From Anas platyrhynchos (lineage: Eukaryota; Chordata; Aves; Anseriformes; Anatidae): a DNA stretch of 64,000 nt. Made by a program: the position numbers and the translations under genes. Location: positions 4,028,501-4,092,500 of the forward strand of contig NC_092606.1 in assembly GCF_047663525.1 (NCBI RefSeq), given 5' to 3'. Shown here piece by piece: positions 1 to 14,214 of the stretch (its first letter is position 1; each line of letters opens with the position of its first letter). The notes beneath the pieces are model-generated. The model worked only from the letters and a program-made list of their open reading frames with translations, ran no database searches and was not told the DNA's origin.

Positions 1-3000
1 TAGCGGCAGCTTTTCAGGTAGGACTCGTTGTCGGTTACCAGCACGTTCATCCTGCATGTGGGAAGAGGGGAAGCCATCTTGTGTCCCTCTTTGCTTGCCT
101 ACACAGCCTACACCCCCAAGGCTGCAGAGACAAAAGGTTTCTTCAGCATCCCACAAGCAGAACAGAAATGGCACCTTGCCACCAGCTATTCTTTTTTTTT
201 TTTTTGTCACCCTGTGAGCTTCTCTACTGCTGGCCTAGGGAAAGCAGTCGGCTCACACAAAAAGGCTAGCTGGGCACTGGGTCAGCTGAATCTGGGTTCA
301 AAGAAGGCCTTGCGTGGAGCAGGCTGATAGAGGACTCCAGGACCATTTGCTCTTCTTAAGTTAACAAATAAGGGTACTAGAAATGTCTAGCTGAGCCCAG
401 CAGAACAGCAAAACCACACTTCCTTCTACACCCTCTTTCCGTCTTATTGTAGCAAGAGTTGCAGCAGCAAACGCAAACAGATTCATTTTTATGGAAGAGG
501 AGGAATATCTGGGAGCAGAAGCAGCTCAGAAACCTGACTATGCACTGTCTGAGGAACAGCTCCGTTGCCTTAGGAGCATTCCCCAGCTGCATCCCATGCT
601 GTAGGAGCCACCACAGACCACGTTTGGTGATGGATAACCTTATCAACTTACTCTCACACAGTCTGTGCCTCAGAAGAGGAAACATTAACTTTCCCATCCT
701 ATCCCTCGTGCAGGAGAAGGACAATGGAGCAAATCAGGATTACTGGCTCTGTGATGGAGAGGATACGGGGACCTCCGAGCACCTGCACTTACTTGGAGAA
801 CTTGAACTTGGGGAACCGGATCGAGTTCTTGATATAAACAGTGAAGTTTTCTGCGCTGGCAAGAAGTGGTTTCCTGGAAGAGAAAGGTTTGTTCCACATT
901 AAATTTTGTACTCTGTGCACATGTTTAACTGGAACTGCCATTTAAGAAACAGCTAGGTACCATCCTGTGGTGCTTCTGCAGGGTGCATCCTCTGCTCAGA
1001 GCTTAGAGCTTCAGCAGCCAGATTCTGCACTTCCACAGCCAGATCCCAGCTCTGCCCTTTCCCTGGCAGACAAGCCACTCACCCCACACTGCCAGCAAGC
1101 TGTTAGTGAGGAGCATGCAGGCTGAGAGGGAGCACTGAGAGCTGGACACAGCCCTGGGATAGCCAGTGAGCAAAGCAGGGGGAGCAGAGGACCAGTCCCG
1201 CTGAGGGCCGAGCAGAGCTCCCTCCTGCACTGGAATAGCTGACATTCAAGCAGACATCCAAGCAGAGAGAACCCAGACACTGCCCTGAATGACACACAAG
1301 CCAAGCAACTTGAGCTTGGAAACAGCATAGGACAGCCACATACTTGGGCTTGGATCTTTTCTCCACTGGGCACCAGGCCAATATCTCGCAAGTCCCTCTG
1401 ATGCTGTCCCTTTCTTTCAAACAACGGCCAGTCTTAACTCCTGCAGCACAGACAGCACAGAAATGGTCACACAGAGCAGCCGCTGCCTCGCCTTGCCTAC
1501 AGGGTAAATGAAAATCATGCTTTTCACCGCCACCCTAAGCCCTCCTCCCTGCTGTGAAAGGGCCCCTCGGCTGGAACAACCACTCTCTTGTTGCTTCTCT
1601 GAGCAGCCTGGGGTTCTTTTGGTCTAGCCATCACAGAGCTGTAAACAAGGCAAAAATCGTAATGAAAGATAGTGAAGAAAATAAAGTTATAGCTGCTCTC
1701 TGAAATCAGAGATCTGTGGGGTTGTAAACCAGGCCGATGTCTCTGAAGAAACCTGCCTCTACCAGAAACAGTTCAGAAGGAGGTCCCCCTTCCTTACCGT
1801 TGCCAGCCACCACTGCTTGCCCGGCCGGGCAGTCCCCATCCTTGTAACACAGGGCATCAGGAATGCTGGCACTCTGCAAAGTGGAAGAGGACAGAAGTGA
1901 GACCTGTGACAGGACACAAGGCAGCAGCAGAGCTGCGCACATTTCACTGCACAAACAAGCTGAGGAAGCACCTGGGCAGGCAGGAGAGGAGAGGGCAGGC
2001 AGCCACACCGAAGGGCTGCATCCGACCTCGCACTGCTCATGCATAACCTGGCTGGGAGCAGGTGCTTGGTCAGTGAGCAAAGCATGGGGATGTTCTGCCC
2101 AGCACTGAGGGCATAAATCTACAAACTCCACGAAATCCCAGTCTCACTCTCCAGGCTAATTCAGTCCAGTGATGCTCCTGAGACTGACTCAGAGGGGTAA
2201 TTAAGTAACGCTGTTGTAGGGTGAATCATCTACAGGATGGTGAACAGCGAAAATGCGCAGCTGAAGCAGTAACTGCAGGCTGGGTGCAAATATCTTGGCA
2301 GTAGCACAGCGCCAGCAACACTACACTTTAGCTAAGACGTCCTGCTTTTGGCCTCTGCTCAATCTGGAGAGGAACAAGCTGTGGAAAAACCCAGGCATCA
2401 CTTCCTACCAGTCACCAAAAATAAGCAGGAGACCGCAGTACTTCACCTTAGGAGGTGACGGTATCTTTGATTTAAGCAACAAGTTCTGGGCGCCCAAACT
2501 TGCCCTTCTCTTGGCTGCATGCTGGGTTAATGCAGCCACTAGAGGACAGCCGTGTCCTTACCAAACAAGCTGTGCTCTTGGGCCTGGGTTACCCCTGTGC
2601 TTGTGATAAGGAAAATTAATCATTGCTGCATGCCGACAACACTCCTTGTATGGCCAGCATCCTCGTCCCCTCAGGCTCCAGCCCATTCTGAACCATGTGT
2701 CCAAAGAGGTCATTTAAATATGTCAGGGTTTAAAACCTTGTGCTTTTGGCCCATAAGACACATTCTGGAAGGTGCTAAGCACCTTCACAGTGTCCTGAAA
2801 GCACTGAAAGCCTGAATGTTCAGCCCTTTGCAGGATGGGGCTCTTAGAAAGTCTCCTTACCAGTAAACAGACTGAGTCACCTCTAAGTTGTTTTCCCATG
2901 GCCTTTTCTGACCCTAAATAATCCCTATTCTGGTCTCATCTCCAGCTGGGCAGACATCCAACACCTTCAACTAAAGTCAAGCGAGACTCTACATGACCAG

Positions 3001-6000
3001 TGCCTCTGGAAATTAAGAGGATTGAGCCTCCCAGGTTTGCAGTAACCAGTCCAACTTTCCCAACTGAGATATAATAGTACAGAGAAACAGCGTTCGCCTT
3101 TTATCCTTCCCGTGTTCACTGCTCCCCGAGTGTCCTCTGTCAGTTCTTATCCCCAGTTTTGTAGGGGTCGGGGGGCCAGGGGGCTCAGTTCTTCCTACCT
3201 CAGGACACGTAGCTTGCTTCTGGTTTGGGGTCACAATCAGATTCGTCATGACAAAGAAGACGTTTTCACCCTAGAATAAACAAAGCAAGGCAAGAAGGTT
3301 CAGAAAACCTATTTTAGAGAACCTCTTACAAGAAAAATGCAATTCTCTGCAGAACAGTAACACTTCCCTCTCTCCTGGTGCTTTTCAAGCTGCGATGCAA
3401 CAGAGCTCTGTCTGAGTAGTCTTTTGGATGAGTTTAGATATTGCCAGTCACTCACACAGCTGGGGAAGCTCTGGCACAGGGAGGTGCAGTGATCAGTCCG
3501 TTACAAAAAGCAGGTGAGGGCTGAAATCACAGCAAGCTGCAGCTGTCCCAGGTTACGGTGTGGCACTGGCACTCACAGCCCATGGAAGTTCCCGTGTTTC
3601 ACTGGGAGCCCAGGGTCTACCATCGCCATGGTTGTGCTGGATTCCATATTGCAGCCTTATTGCCCAGCCACATTGGAGTTCCTGGTGCTGTAGCCCAGAT
3701 ATCCGCGTTATTTGGGCACAGCAGCCCAGAGGCAGAGCTGGCTGTAGTTATGCAGCGTGCCCCACTACAAGGACTCCCAGTAAAAAGACCAGTGCTTGTG
3801 CCACAGAAGAAACATCTGGCAAGTTAAAATACCAGTCAACGCCAGCATTTAATTTCTGGGTACGCACAACCAGCTACTTGCTAAGGGTCCCACGGCTCCC
3901 TACAGCTTGCACAAGAGGCAGTGCAAGCCTGCTGCCTGGCCTTCCAGCTGCACGGCACATGTTGGTTGGAGATCAACAGCTGGCAGGAAGGCTGCATGCT
4001 AGAACTGGTGGAGATGCAGAGCACAAATCTACAGATCTGAGCAAACAAGGGATGCAGCAGAAAGAAGGTGAAGCCTTGTTCTTACGTACAGACACGTAAA
4101 TTGTTCAATTTACAGCTTTCTGCCCCGTCAGCACAGAATCACGATTTTCCCTCGTGCCCTTTCACGCACACGTGGCAGATGCTAGCAGGGGAAGCACACA
4201 AACAAGCAGCCCCTAGCAAGCACAGTTCAGCAGTTTCCAACATGATAGCAGGCCCCATCTGCTGGTCTCTTCTCCTTAAGCAGCAGCTATACAACTCACT
4301 GCCCAAGCCAATGAAGCGAGGCAGGTTTAGCCGGATGCACGTCAAGCATCACTCAATTTCCACCACATTTTTTTCCCCCCTATCTCCCACCTCTTCTGGG
4401 CTGCCCCGCACACATCTGCTCCAGCCCAAGAAAGGAGGTTCAGCTGAGCAGTCCCACTGAAATCCGTGGGACTTCTGCTGACGGGTTGTGTTTGCCAAGT
4501 ATTGTCCTTTGCGAGATAGACAAGGTTGCTCTCATATTTGTAGGGAAGACCTAAGAGTAGGCACAGAAGTACTCTCTTCTGGCCAATCTCCTGCTTATTC
4601 ACAGGAAAGACCTGGGCACATCATTTCAGCCTTTCCACCAGCACCCACACTGGAACATGCTTTTCTCCCTGATGGGTAGAAGCAGGGTGATGCCAACCTG
4701 TGGAGGGATAACATAGTCCGCAACATCCCACAGCCTCTCCCCCAGCTCCGAGGTGTTGGTGAAGGCCACCCCCTTCAGCTTGGTGATGACAGAGCTCTGG
4801 AGGGATGTGTCTGTGTCCTGATAGCCTTTCTTGACAACAAACACCCACCTGCAAAGAACACAGCAGGCAGCGGCATTAGTGAGTAACATCAGAAAACAGG
4901 TTAGCTCGAGGTTTACACTAAGGCCAAACACTGTTCAAGAGCAGATCAAAATATTTGAATAACACCAAACCCTCTGTAACTACTACTGTGGGTTCAGAAT
5001 GAAGTGGTCACAAGCTGCTCTTATCTACTGTATGCCAAGGACCAAGACCACCTGCACAGTGAAAGGTGTAGAAACTGGTTAGTGGGTGTAAAACCAAGCC
5101 TCCCGCCTCCACATCCTGTGCTATACTCAGTGACCTTGGTGGAAAGAGGGGAGAGCAGGGCTCTGTGCTCAAGGTGAAAAATAACAAAAGCTTTTGCAAG
5201 TTGCAGTGAAAAATGTGGTTGGTTTCACAAGTGAATGATTCAACCCCATTTTAACACCTTGCTGTTATGCTATGAGTCCACCAACAGGTCACAACTGGGG
5301 AGATGCTTTGCAAGCAGGAGAGCTGAGTGTTGCTAACTGAGATCTGCAGGGAGTGTTCTCAGCTGGATCCGGGATCTGTTGTAAGCCAGTGCAATGGTAA
5401 CAACGTGACTGCACCCAGGGTTGTGCTCTGGGCTTCTCAAAAGCACATCTGGAAGAGCTGCTTCCTCTCTGAACAGCCCGTGGAAGGGCTTCACTCCCTT
5501 CTTCCCACTGGAAGCAGCGAGAACTCCCTGTTACAGGGTGAACACCTCTCTGAGTTAAATGAAATGTCTCCTGCTTCTGCACAGTATTGTCAAAATCACC
5601 TACCAAGACAACGAATCACCAAGACCCTTGAAGAAGCTAACGGTGCTGGGGCAGGTTTTGAGGGAGGGACGCAGGCTGCAGCTGCTGGCACAGCTCCCCT
5701 TTGCAGTGCACAGCCCTGGGCTGCACCATCCCAGCAAGCACAAGCAGCCGTCTCCGGGGCTGAGCAGCACCAACACAGGCTGTGCCTGACAAGCCTGAGT
5801 AATAACATCCACCACCCTGTTTTTCCAACAACACTCTTCTTCTCTCCTAGGAAAGCTTAACGAGAGACTCTGGAGTGTCCCTCAGTGAGTCTGGGAGGGA
5901 ACAGCAGCCACATGCAATCAGTCCAGAGGGGCTGGATGAGCACAGCTCCTGAGCCAGCCTCCGAACAGGTACAGGTACAGAGCCGAGCAGCCAGGCAGCA

Positions 6001-7260
6001 GGCTAACACAAACCACCTCTGGGACAAAGCTGCAAGCCCCAGCCCCAGAGGAGGCACCGCAGGCACCAGCGGTGACAGTGCCAAAGGTCTGCAGAAGGCA
6101 ACGTGTGCCTGGGAAAGAAAACAGCCTGTATGGCCCAGGCAGTCTCTGAACATTCACAGTCTCTTCCTGCTCTGTCCCTCCTGAATGGAGGATGTGTGCT
6201 CAGCAACCTTATCTGCAGCACTCCTCCTTCAGCAGCTAATACATACCAGAGTGCTGAGGCTCCATCTCTGTCCTGCTAAGTAAAGCTCTGAAACTGTACA
6301 CCTTTCTATAAATAAAGCCAGCATGCCAAAATGACCCTGCTATATTTAATCGATGAAAACATGAGGTGAAAGAAAGGTGAGGGGACCCAAAAGCACAGAC
6401 AGTGAGGGTGAGGCTTATGAATCACATTCTGAAAAGCCTCAGAAATGCAAAAAGCAACATCAGAGGTTTCACGAAGGCTGGATAATCCCACATCACAGCC
6501 TGCAAGCTGCAAGGAGTACGGCTGTGTTTGTTACATGTCACTTCTCCGGCAGAACTGGGCCTTTTCTGAGTGATGGTGTAGCCATCTCCATGCCCAGCTC
6601 AGAAATAAATGCAAGGCAGCTGACATTCACACTGCCTCATCCTCCACAATCCTGGCTGCTGCAGCCCACTCCCACAAAGACATTTGCCACTTTGTGCTTG
6701 GTTCCCTCCCATTTAGACTTGAGCACGTCATGCAGCCGTGCAGACAAGCCAGGTTTGTCCCAAGACTCAGCAACCATGGCCCTGAATGCTATTGTCTCCA
6801 GTGAGTCAAGTATTAAGGTTTGGCAGCTTTCCTACCAAATACAGAAATAAAGGCTTAAATAATGCAGTACGGAGCCCCAGTGCCATTTGCTCTATTTTTA
6901 ACACTGCACTAATCGGGAAGGTAGAGATGAATCTAGCAATCCCTAGCAGGTGAAAAATCAGGTATGAGTTCATTAGACATTGCAAAACAGCAGTGTTATA
7001 AATAAACCTAACTATCCGCACTGCCACAGCGAGCTGTCGCTGTATGCAGAGCGCCCTACATCAATCTTCCTCCAGCAAGCAAAGGCAACCACAGCAGCAC
7101 ATCACACACAGAGCAATCCTTACCCCACCAGGTAAGCCAGGATGGAGAGCTGCACCACTCGGTAGAGAATCCCCACCTTCTTGTTCTTTGCAATGACGTA
7201 TTTCTCCGTTTTATAATCAAAAAGCGAGAGGAACAAACCCTTCCAAGCCACCTGCCCCAT
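1..7260 (-). CDS. P2RX5: P2X purinoceptor 5 (ATP-gated cation channel), 5' part, truncated at window edge
   Basis: Trimeric ATP-gated non-selective cation channel of the plasma membrane. Seven coding exons can be read on the minus strand: 7124-7260, 4698-4848, 3199-3270, 1798-1873, 1344-1440, 793-873 and 1-51 (cut by the window). They join in frame to about 221 residues. The start is at 7260: [20 protein letters not shown], with the conserved P2X PKC site T18-x-K20. TM1 is about residues 30-50. The ATP-binding lysines K69 and K71 lie in SVITKLKGV, and N77-T-S is a glycosylation sequon. Exons 3-7 carry the expected ectodomain cysteines. The sequence follows human P2RX5 throughout ([26 protein letters not shown]) and fits it better than other P2X members. 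The donor of exon 2 (CAG|GTTGGC) is weak. The second half of the gene lies to the left of the window. Confidence 0.95.
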
Positions 7261-10200
7261 CCTCCCAGCTCGCTCCCCACCGGTGGCTGAGGCAGGGAGC
7301 AGCGTTTGCCGCTTGCGTTACCCACACGTGCTCTGCATGGCAACCTGACACACCAACCCCTCCGAGCGAGAGGCTGATCTCCTCCCTCCTGTCAGCTGCT
7401 CGCTGGCAGCAGCGCTCAGGTTCGAAACTGGCAGCTGCACTAACACGATATCTTCCCCTGGCTGCTTTCCAGATGAGTTACTCTCTGGGGAAGCCCCCAC
7501 CTCGGTGTTGCTCCTGCGTTTCATTTCCCCCCCCCAGTCGGCAGGTGTTTATAATGACACGTTAATAGCATGAAGCCACGTTAAGGCATTCAAGGTGACA
7601 GAGCCACAGTGTCTCCCTGGTAAGAATTAAAGCCTGCCTTCAGCCTTCACATGGTGGCAAAACACCTGGTTAAGTTTTTAATTTCTTAAGCATTTGCATG
7701 AGCAATGAGAGCTTGGGTCCCTAACAGCCACCCAAAATACTTGCCTGGCTACTGCATCATCCCACAAAACAAACAAACAAACAAAACAATTTAAGAAACT
7801 AATAAATTCTGCATGTAATTAAGGGATCAATCACCATCGAGTCTCGTCCAAATGCACAGCGAGTGCTGAGCTAGGTGCATTTAGGTACAAAACATACCTT
7901 CTGATGCAATACCAAAGGGAGAGGAATGGATTTTGTCCTCACTGAGATGAGAGTTGTTTACTAGCCAGTAGTACAAGAGATGATTCCTAATCAAGGACAT
8001 GAAATGACTATTATTTAACCAAGGAGGGAGGATACAGAATGAGCTTTGAGAAGGAAAATGAAGTTAGCCAGCATCTTCCAGCATCTGAGCTAAAGGAGCT
8101 GGCCTTCCCCACCAAGAGAAGCTCCAGCAGCAAGCTGGGACCTGAAATGGAGTGTGCCCACTCCATGGGGATCCCACACACGTGCACTGGTGGGAGATGT
8201 CTCCCAGGGGCTGCTCCAGGTCGGGACTGCCCAGAGGCTGCATCTATTACATGGTGTTTGTCAGAGAGATGAGGTGTGTATCAGGCGTAAGCTGCAGGGC
8301 TTACTGCGTTCATGCACAAGCACCTAATTAGCTCACACCTGAGCACTCAATTAGCTCAGGGGGCTCGGTCAGGACCAGAAAGGCTCTTGAGATTTCACAG
8401 CACGCACCTGTGATACACACCTGGACAGAGGTCAGGAGAGGGGGTCACAGCCACCCGCTGGATGTGCAGAACTGCCACGTTATCGAGGCTGCGGACAGTG
8501 CAGCGAGCTGAGCTGCTCCAGCACACACACGTCCTCCCTGAGCAACTCTTTTCCTAGGGAAAAGCATTTCTCAAGATCCCAGGTTTTATGGAATTGTAGA
8601 AATTTTCCCTTTCATTCTCCTTAAATTCTGTATCAAACTTAAACAGATGGATCAGACGTTTAGTGAATGTGTGCCAAGATTGCTCCAAATCACAAGAGAA
8701 TCACGAACAGTTTAATAATGAATATCCTCAAAATACCTCGTTTTGTCCCTCATCCTACAGCCATCCCTAGAGTTTCCTACCACAAAGTGAAAGAAACCTT
8801 TCTCCAGCAACTGCAAAACTAGATCAGAAATCTGCCCGTGAGCTCTTTTTAACCCAGAGGCTGCTGCTCTCCTCTATTGCCAGCCCCATGGCACGAGATC
8901 ATTTCAGCACCCGGCTCTTCCCCAAGGAGTCTCCTGGGCAACACACAAGCTGCTGAGGGACACCCACGGGCACCCTCTGAACTCTGCCTTCTGGCTCAGG
9001 GTTAGCCCAAACCCCCCTCCCAAACTTTGCAGCCACCCTTCAGCCTCAGCAGAGGCAAGAGGCTGCTCTTGCTCACCTCCTGCTCACCCGGACCCCTCCT
9101 TTCCCTATCTGCTCCCTCCACATGGGCAGTATCTTTCTGCCTCGCACCACCAATCTCACAAAACATGTTTTTTGCTTCCCAAGCTCCTCCTGGAGCCCTC
9201 TTTCTCACTCAAGAGTTCATGGGTTCCCACTTCCTCAAATGGTGGTTGATGACCGTATCTACTCCTCTTTACCTGCAGACCAGACTGTCACTACTGGCAG
9301 TTTCAGAGATCCTCTCTGTGAAAGCCTGAAGCACAAACAAAAACTCTTCCAACATCTAATAACCCAAGGAAATAAAAATCTCCAAGAACACGCACTTCTG
9401 CAGGGAGGAAGGAGGCCACAGCAGTCACTGGGGCCAGAAACAAGTATGGAAGAAATGCAGGCTGAAGGAGCTGACCTTCTGCTCACCTGCTCCTAAATCA
9501 GACAAGTCCACAAGCACAAGCCACCCAGCAGCACACCCCGTGTCTCAGGGCTATGTGCCTCATGGCTCATGACTGCTTCCAGCACTGCTCCTGTTGCACT
9601 AAGAGTATTCAAAGTCATGAACAAAGAAAGTATTGGATCAGTGAAGACACGTCAGCCCTTGGTGCTGTCCAGAGACCGCTCTCTCCATCCTCATCTTCCC
9701 TGGAGGCACATCCTTATCTGTCTGGGTGAGCTAGCCTAGCTGCACAGGCTACAGTCAGACCAGGAACCATGCTAAGAGTTAAATAGTGTGTTGCCTCCTG
9801 GCCTGGTTTAACTCAGTGGAACAGACATAGGTCTGCTATGAGTTTTTGCAATTACTTTCCAGGTTAATTAATCTGAGAATGGATTTACACAGGTTAGAAA
9901 AAATGCTGCTTAGAGAGAAAAGTGTTCCTGTTACAGGCGTAACCTGAAGATGTCAACCACACTTGATCACTAATGAAAAAGAGCATGAAAAAATGACTTT
10001 TTTTCTTTTTTTTTTTTTTTAGAGCCATCAAGTAGAAGCAGAGTTGCAACTGCTCTTTTTGAACAAGAAGTTTCAATTTTTATCAGATGCACCTGATAAT
10101 ATTCTGAACGTTACTTGACACAGGAAAAGACTTCTGCTGACAACAGTGCTGCTGGCATGCTCTTGCAGTTATTGATTTCATCACCTTGTAGTTCTCACGA

Positions 10201-13200
10201 CCTTATTTTTTTGTTGCTTGGAAAGCAAGATGACTGGCGTGTTTCTCAAAGTATCCACGGGCTGTTCAAACAAGCAGCTTCATGAAGCAGGGAGTAAATA
10301 ACTTAAAATCTAACCATCAGTTACAGACAAAGAAAAGCAGTTTCTCTGTGTCCTTCTCAAGGGACTCAGGCTGGATCTCTTCTGCAAGATATCTCCCTTC
10401 TTGAGTCCAACATCTTGGACTCTATTGGACTTCCATTTCCCATGGAAAAACAAACAATTCTGCTCCTTTCCCATGAGGGCTATTTACTCAGTCTGGAGAT
10501 TCTCACCGGGAGGATTTATCCTCCACTGCTGAAACTCTCCCGTTCTCTCTCTTTTTATTCCTGACACACACCTGCACGTAACTCCTTGTACTGCTGTCAC
10601 TAATTATTCTCATTATTCACATGTAGGTATAAGATACATCTCTTGTCTGCCCAGACTGCTACTCATCTACATTTCTCTCCATCTGCCGGTAGCTCTTTGG
10701 TGTTAATCCAACCCACAGCTGATTTCAGTCCAGTCATGAGCCCGTAAAGGCCATGTAAAGGGACTGTGGAAATTAAACTTTAGACCCCTGCCCTGACATA
10801 GTGACATTCAAAACGTACCAAGGTCACATCTGTCTCTATGGCATTGTAGGTTAGAAACATTTCACATTCCACCCAGTAACATGGTCTAGTGCTACCTTTA
10901 AGTGATGCCCAACAGGGACCACACATTTTCCAAGCAATAGCAGACAACCCTGACCAGTACAGACCTCAAGTGGCTGTTGGAGGTACCCATTTTAGGCACT
11001 TGTCTTGTTCTCTTTCAGTTCCAAGTGATCATTCTCTAGGCATTACTGCTCTCTGCGATCCCCAATCCACCCTTTACTGGGCTATCAAGTGCAACAGAAA
11101 GCATCAGCTCCCAACTGAATGACAGCTGAGTCACAAAACACTCAGACATTTCTGAAGCACTGAATATGCTCCTGCAGCAAATGCCTGAGCAATGCAGATG
11201 CATCATCCAGAGAGGCGCCAGAGCAGCTACTGAAATAGAAAGGAGGCAAGGAGCAGAGGACGTAAATAAGAGATAAACTATTTTGGCAAGGAAATGAACA
11301 GTGGAAAAGGGAGAAGTCAGCTCTCCATTAACATTTTGTTTTTCTTTCTCACAGTAATCATACCTTTAGGTCAACATCTAAGGAAAACAAGGGCAAGAGT
11401 TCAGCAGGTTGAAAGAGGAAACTGCTTCTAAACCACAGCACATGCACACTGAAGCACAGGAAATCAGTAACATCAGCCTGCATTCTGAAAATGAGTTTGA
11501 GAATAAAGAAGCGTGCAACCTGCAGTGAAAAATGTTCCATTCAACTTCCTTTTTAATACTTGCTGTGACTTTGCAGTGTAAATAAGAAAGAGATTACTAC
11601 TTGCCAGTGAAAAATTGACAGAAATCAGCCTCAATATATGTCCTTGTAACTGGCACTTGTGCACACCCAAAATGAAATCTTTCAGGAGTTACTAGAAAAA
11701 CATACAGATCTTTTTTTTTTTTTTTTTTTTTCCCCTCCCCTCACCTTAGGAAGAATATTATTTGCCAGAGGCTTGTAGAAAGGTAATGTGTGGAAGAATC
11801 TTTCTGTCATTATCCACAGAAGAATCCAAACCTGTCTGTAGAGCTGAAAAATGGAAGCCTGATGGAGTTCTAGAATATATTGTCTCTTTCATTCAGCTCA
11901 TTGCTTCCAGAAGAAGAATTTTCCAGGTTGCTCTCCCAGCTCTTGAAAATCCTACATAGCGTACGGGAATTCTTGTTATCATCAGCTGTCATTTTCATTC
12001 ACTCCTCTCTCCCAGCCCGAGAAGTGAAAGTGCTTGAGGAATAGGACCAAAGAGAGAAAGAAAAATACACCATATCTAATGAAAGTAACCCATCATGCCC
12101 TGTCCTGTGAGACAGCTAGCACTCTCAGATAACAGAAATTCAGTAAAAATGCACATAAACCATTGGTGGGACATTGAGCGCAATGACAGCTGGAATGGCA
12201 GTGTTACACAGTGCTATGCTGTAATTTTTAGCTTCTAAAGTCAGCCCATAAAAGCATCATTAGGGAGTAAGAGGAGAATGTTAAATCGAAGGCCTGAAAG
12301 ACAAATGTTTTTAATGAAATGTGTACTCCTAAACATGCCTGACCGACCACCTTTTTGCTTCTTTGCCAAGGTGCATCATCCCTGGCCTGGCAGGGTAAGA
12401 ACAGGTCCTGGCTGGAGAGCTGTTAGCAGAGGCTGCCTGCCTTGCAGCCAGTGCTGAGGAGAAACCTTCATCCCCTTTGGCCAGCGGAGAATTTCATCAC
12501 GTAAACACCCAGAAAGCCAAGACTGAGGCCTCTGCCCTTCCCTCTCTGGAATTACCAACTGGCAATTCTTTCCAGCTGTAGGAAAACATTCGCGGTACTT
12601 AGACTTGACCCACATAGGAAAAGGTTCCAACAGCAACCCCCTCAGCCAACCAGCCCGGCACCTGAGCTTGCCTTAGCTCTGGAGGCTGATGGTGCTCTAA
12701 GCCCTTACCTGCACAGCTGATGTGTCCCACGCACACTCAAACAGAGCCACAGCACAGGGAGCAGCGGAGCACGGACGTACTGGAGCTGCTCTGGCCAAGC
12801 TGGCAGTGTCGAAGCAACCCGCTAGCAGCTGCACAGCTCCATTCCAGCTTATCCATCCTGTTATAATAAGAGACAGGAAATTTCTTTTTTGAGAGAGTGT
12901 AATCCAATTAACCTCCAAGTAAATCTGCCCCAACAGGCTCTCAGGCCTAACAAAGCACTTCATTGCTCCTATCTGATGCTCTTTTACGTCAGCACCCAGC
13001 GCTTAATGAAGAACTACTTATGCCCTTTTTCTGATAAGCTTTCCTGAACAGCAGACTTCCATTTTACTTACTCCTGTTAACCACCACGCTGTCTACACTC
13101 CCAGAGTCCAATACACGAACCTGCCAGCTTCTGACCACATGGAAGGAATTATAACCCAAGGTTTGTGAATCTTCCTGGCATATGAGAAAGACATAAGCAG

Positions 13201-14160
13201 CTGTTATCACTCCTGATTAAAATAGCATTACGAAATGTATCCATCCTCCCCTTCAAGATAAAAAATAAAAAGCTACCTCAGATGCAGCAATTCTTGTCAG
13301 CCAACACCCACTGTCACACCTCCTACTCTTTGGCTATATATCACAGCAAAAAATAGCCAAAATCTGTCAGGCTGAGCTGACCTACTAGACGATAATGTTC
13401 AAACCTGGAATGATTTAGAGCCAGGACCAAAGCTAAGACAGATGGTGTGATGGGGATGGGTGATCAGCACTCTTCCTGTACATGTGTGTGATGTACAAAG
13501 GTCAGTCATTAATGACCCTCACAGCTCAGAGGCCTCCCAGTTGTCTGCAGCAGCTTCTCCACCCATCACACCTGGACCCCAAACATTCTGCTAATGCGTG
13601 AGGCTGGCAATTAATGACTCCAAAAGTGTCACCTGCAAATCTTCTGTCATCCAGGGAGATGGCATAACTGTGCCACTGTCAGAGTGTACTAAAGTCAGGC
13701 CTATGCAGCAGGGCCACAATGTTGACAAGGCTTTTGCACAGGGGATTTTATTCAAAACGCAAATCACAAATAAATTTAGAAGCAGACACAGCAAGACTTC
13801 CATGGAAACAACACAAAAACCCAGCTGTGGCTTGGATGACTGAAAAATCTTGGCCGTCTTCACTAATCCCTTAAGTGCCATCCAATTACTGCAAATGTGT
13901 TTGGCATCTACTACAGCAATTGTGAAGAATTAAATGATCGAATGGCACTCATCGGAAATTACAAGTCACAGAACACTGTAATGCATTTACGAAAAAACAT
14001 CTAAAAAGGAAAATAGCATAACCCACTGCAAGAACTGACCTCTTTGAGAGCCTTAAGGGACAACAAAAGGAATCTGAGTAATGAGGGATAGTTAATTCAG
14101 AGAAAAACCTAGAAGAAGAAGAAGAAAAAAAAAAAAACGAAGAAGAGAGAGTATAACAAG

Positions 14161-14214
14161 ATTGGCTGAAGGAGCTGGGCTTGTTTAGCCTCAAGAAGAG
14201 AAAAGTCTTCTCGC
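14161..14214 (+). mobile_element. Short diverged CR1 LINE fragment
   Basis: The segment reading roughly GGAGCTGGGCTTGTTTAGCC followed by TCAAGAAGAGAAAAG matches the conserved CR1 ORF2-tail stretch (GAGCTGGG-TTGTTTAGCCTGGAGAAGAG) in the plus orientation. Flanking sequence cannot be aligned further by eye, so the true limits are uncertain. Confidence 0.4.

Noticed and set aside
5289..5860. Overlapping open frames on both strands (up to 177 codons)
   Set aside because: They lie inside P2RX5 intron 1, are low-complexity (Ala/Ser/Gln-rich), resemble no known protein and show no splice context.
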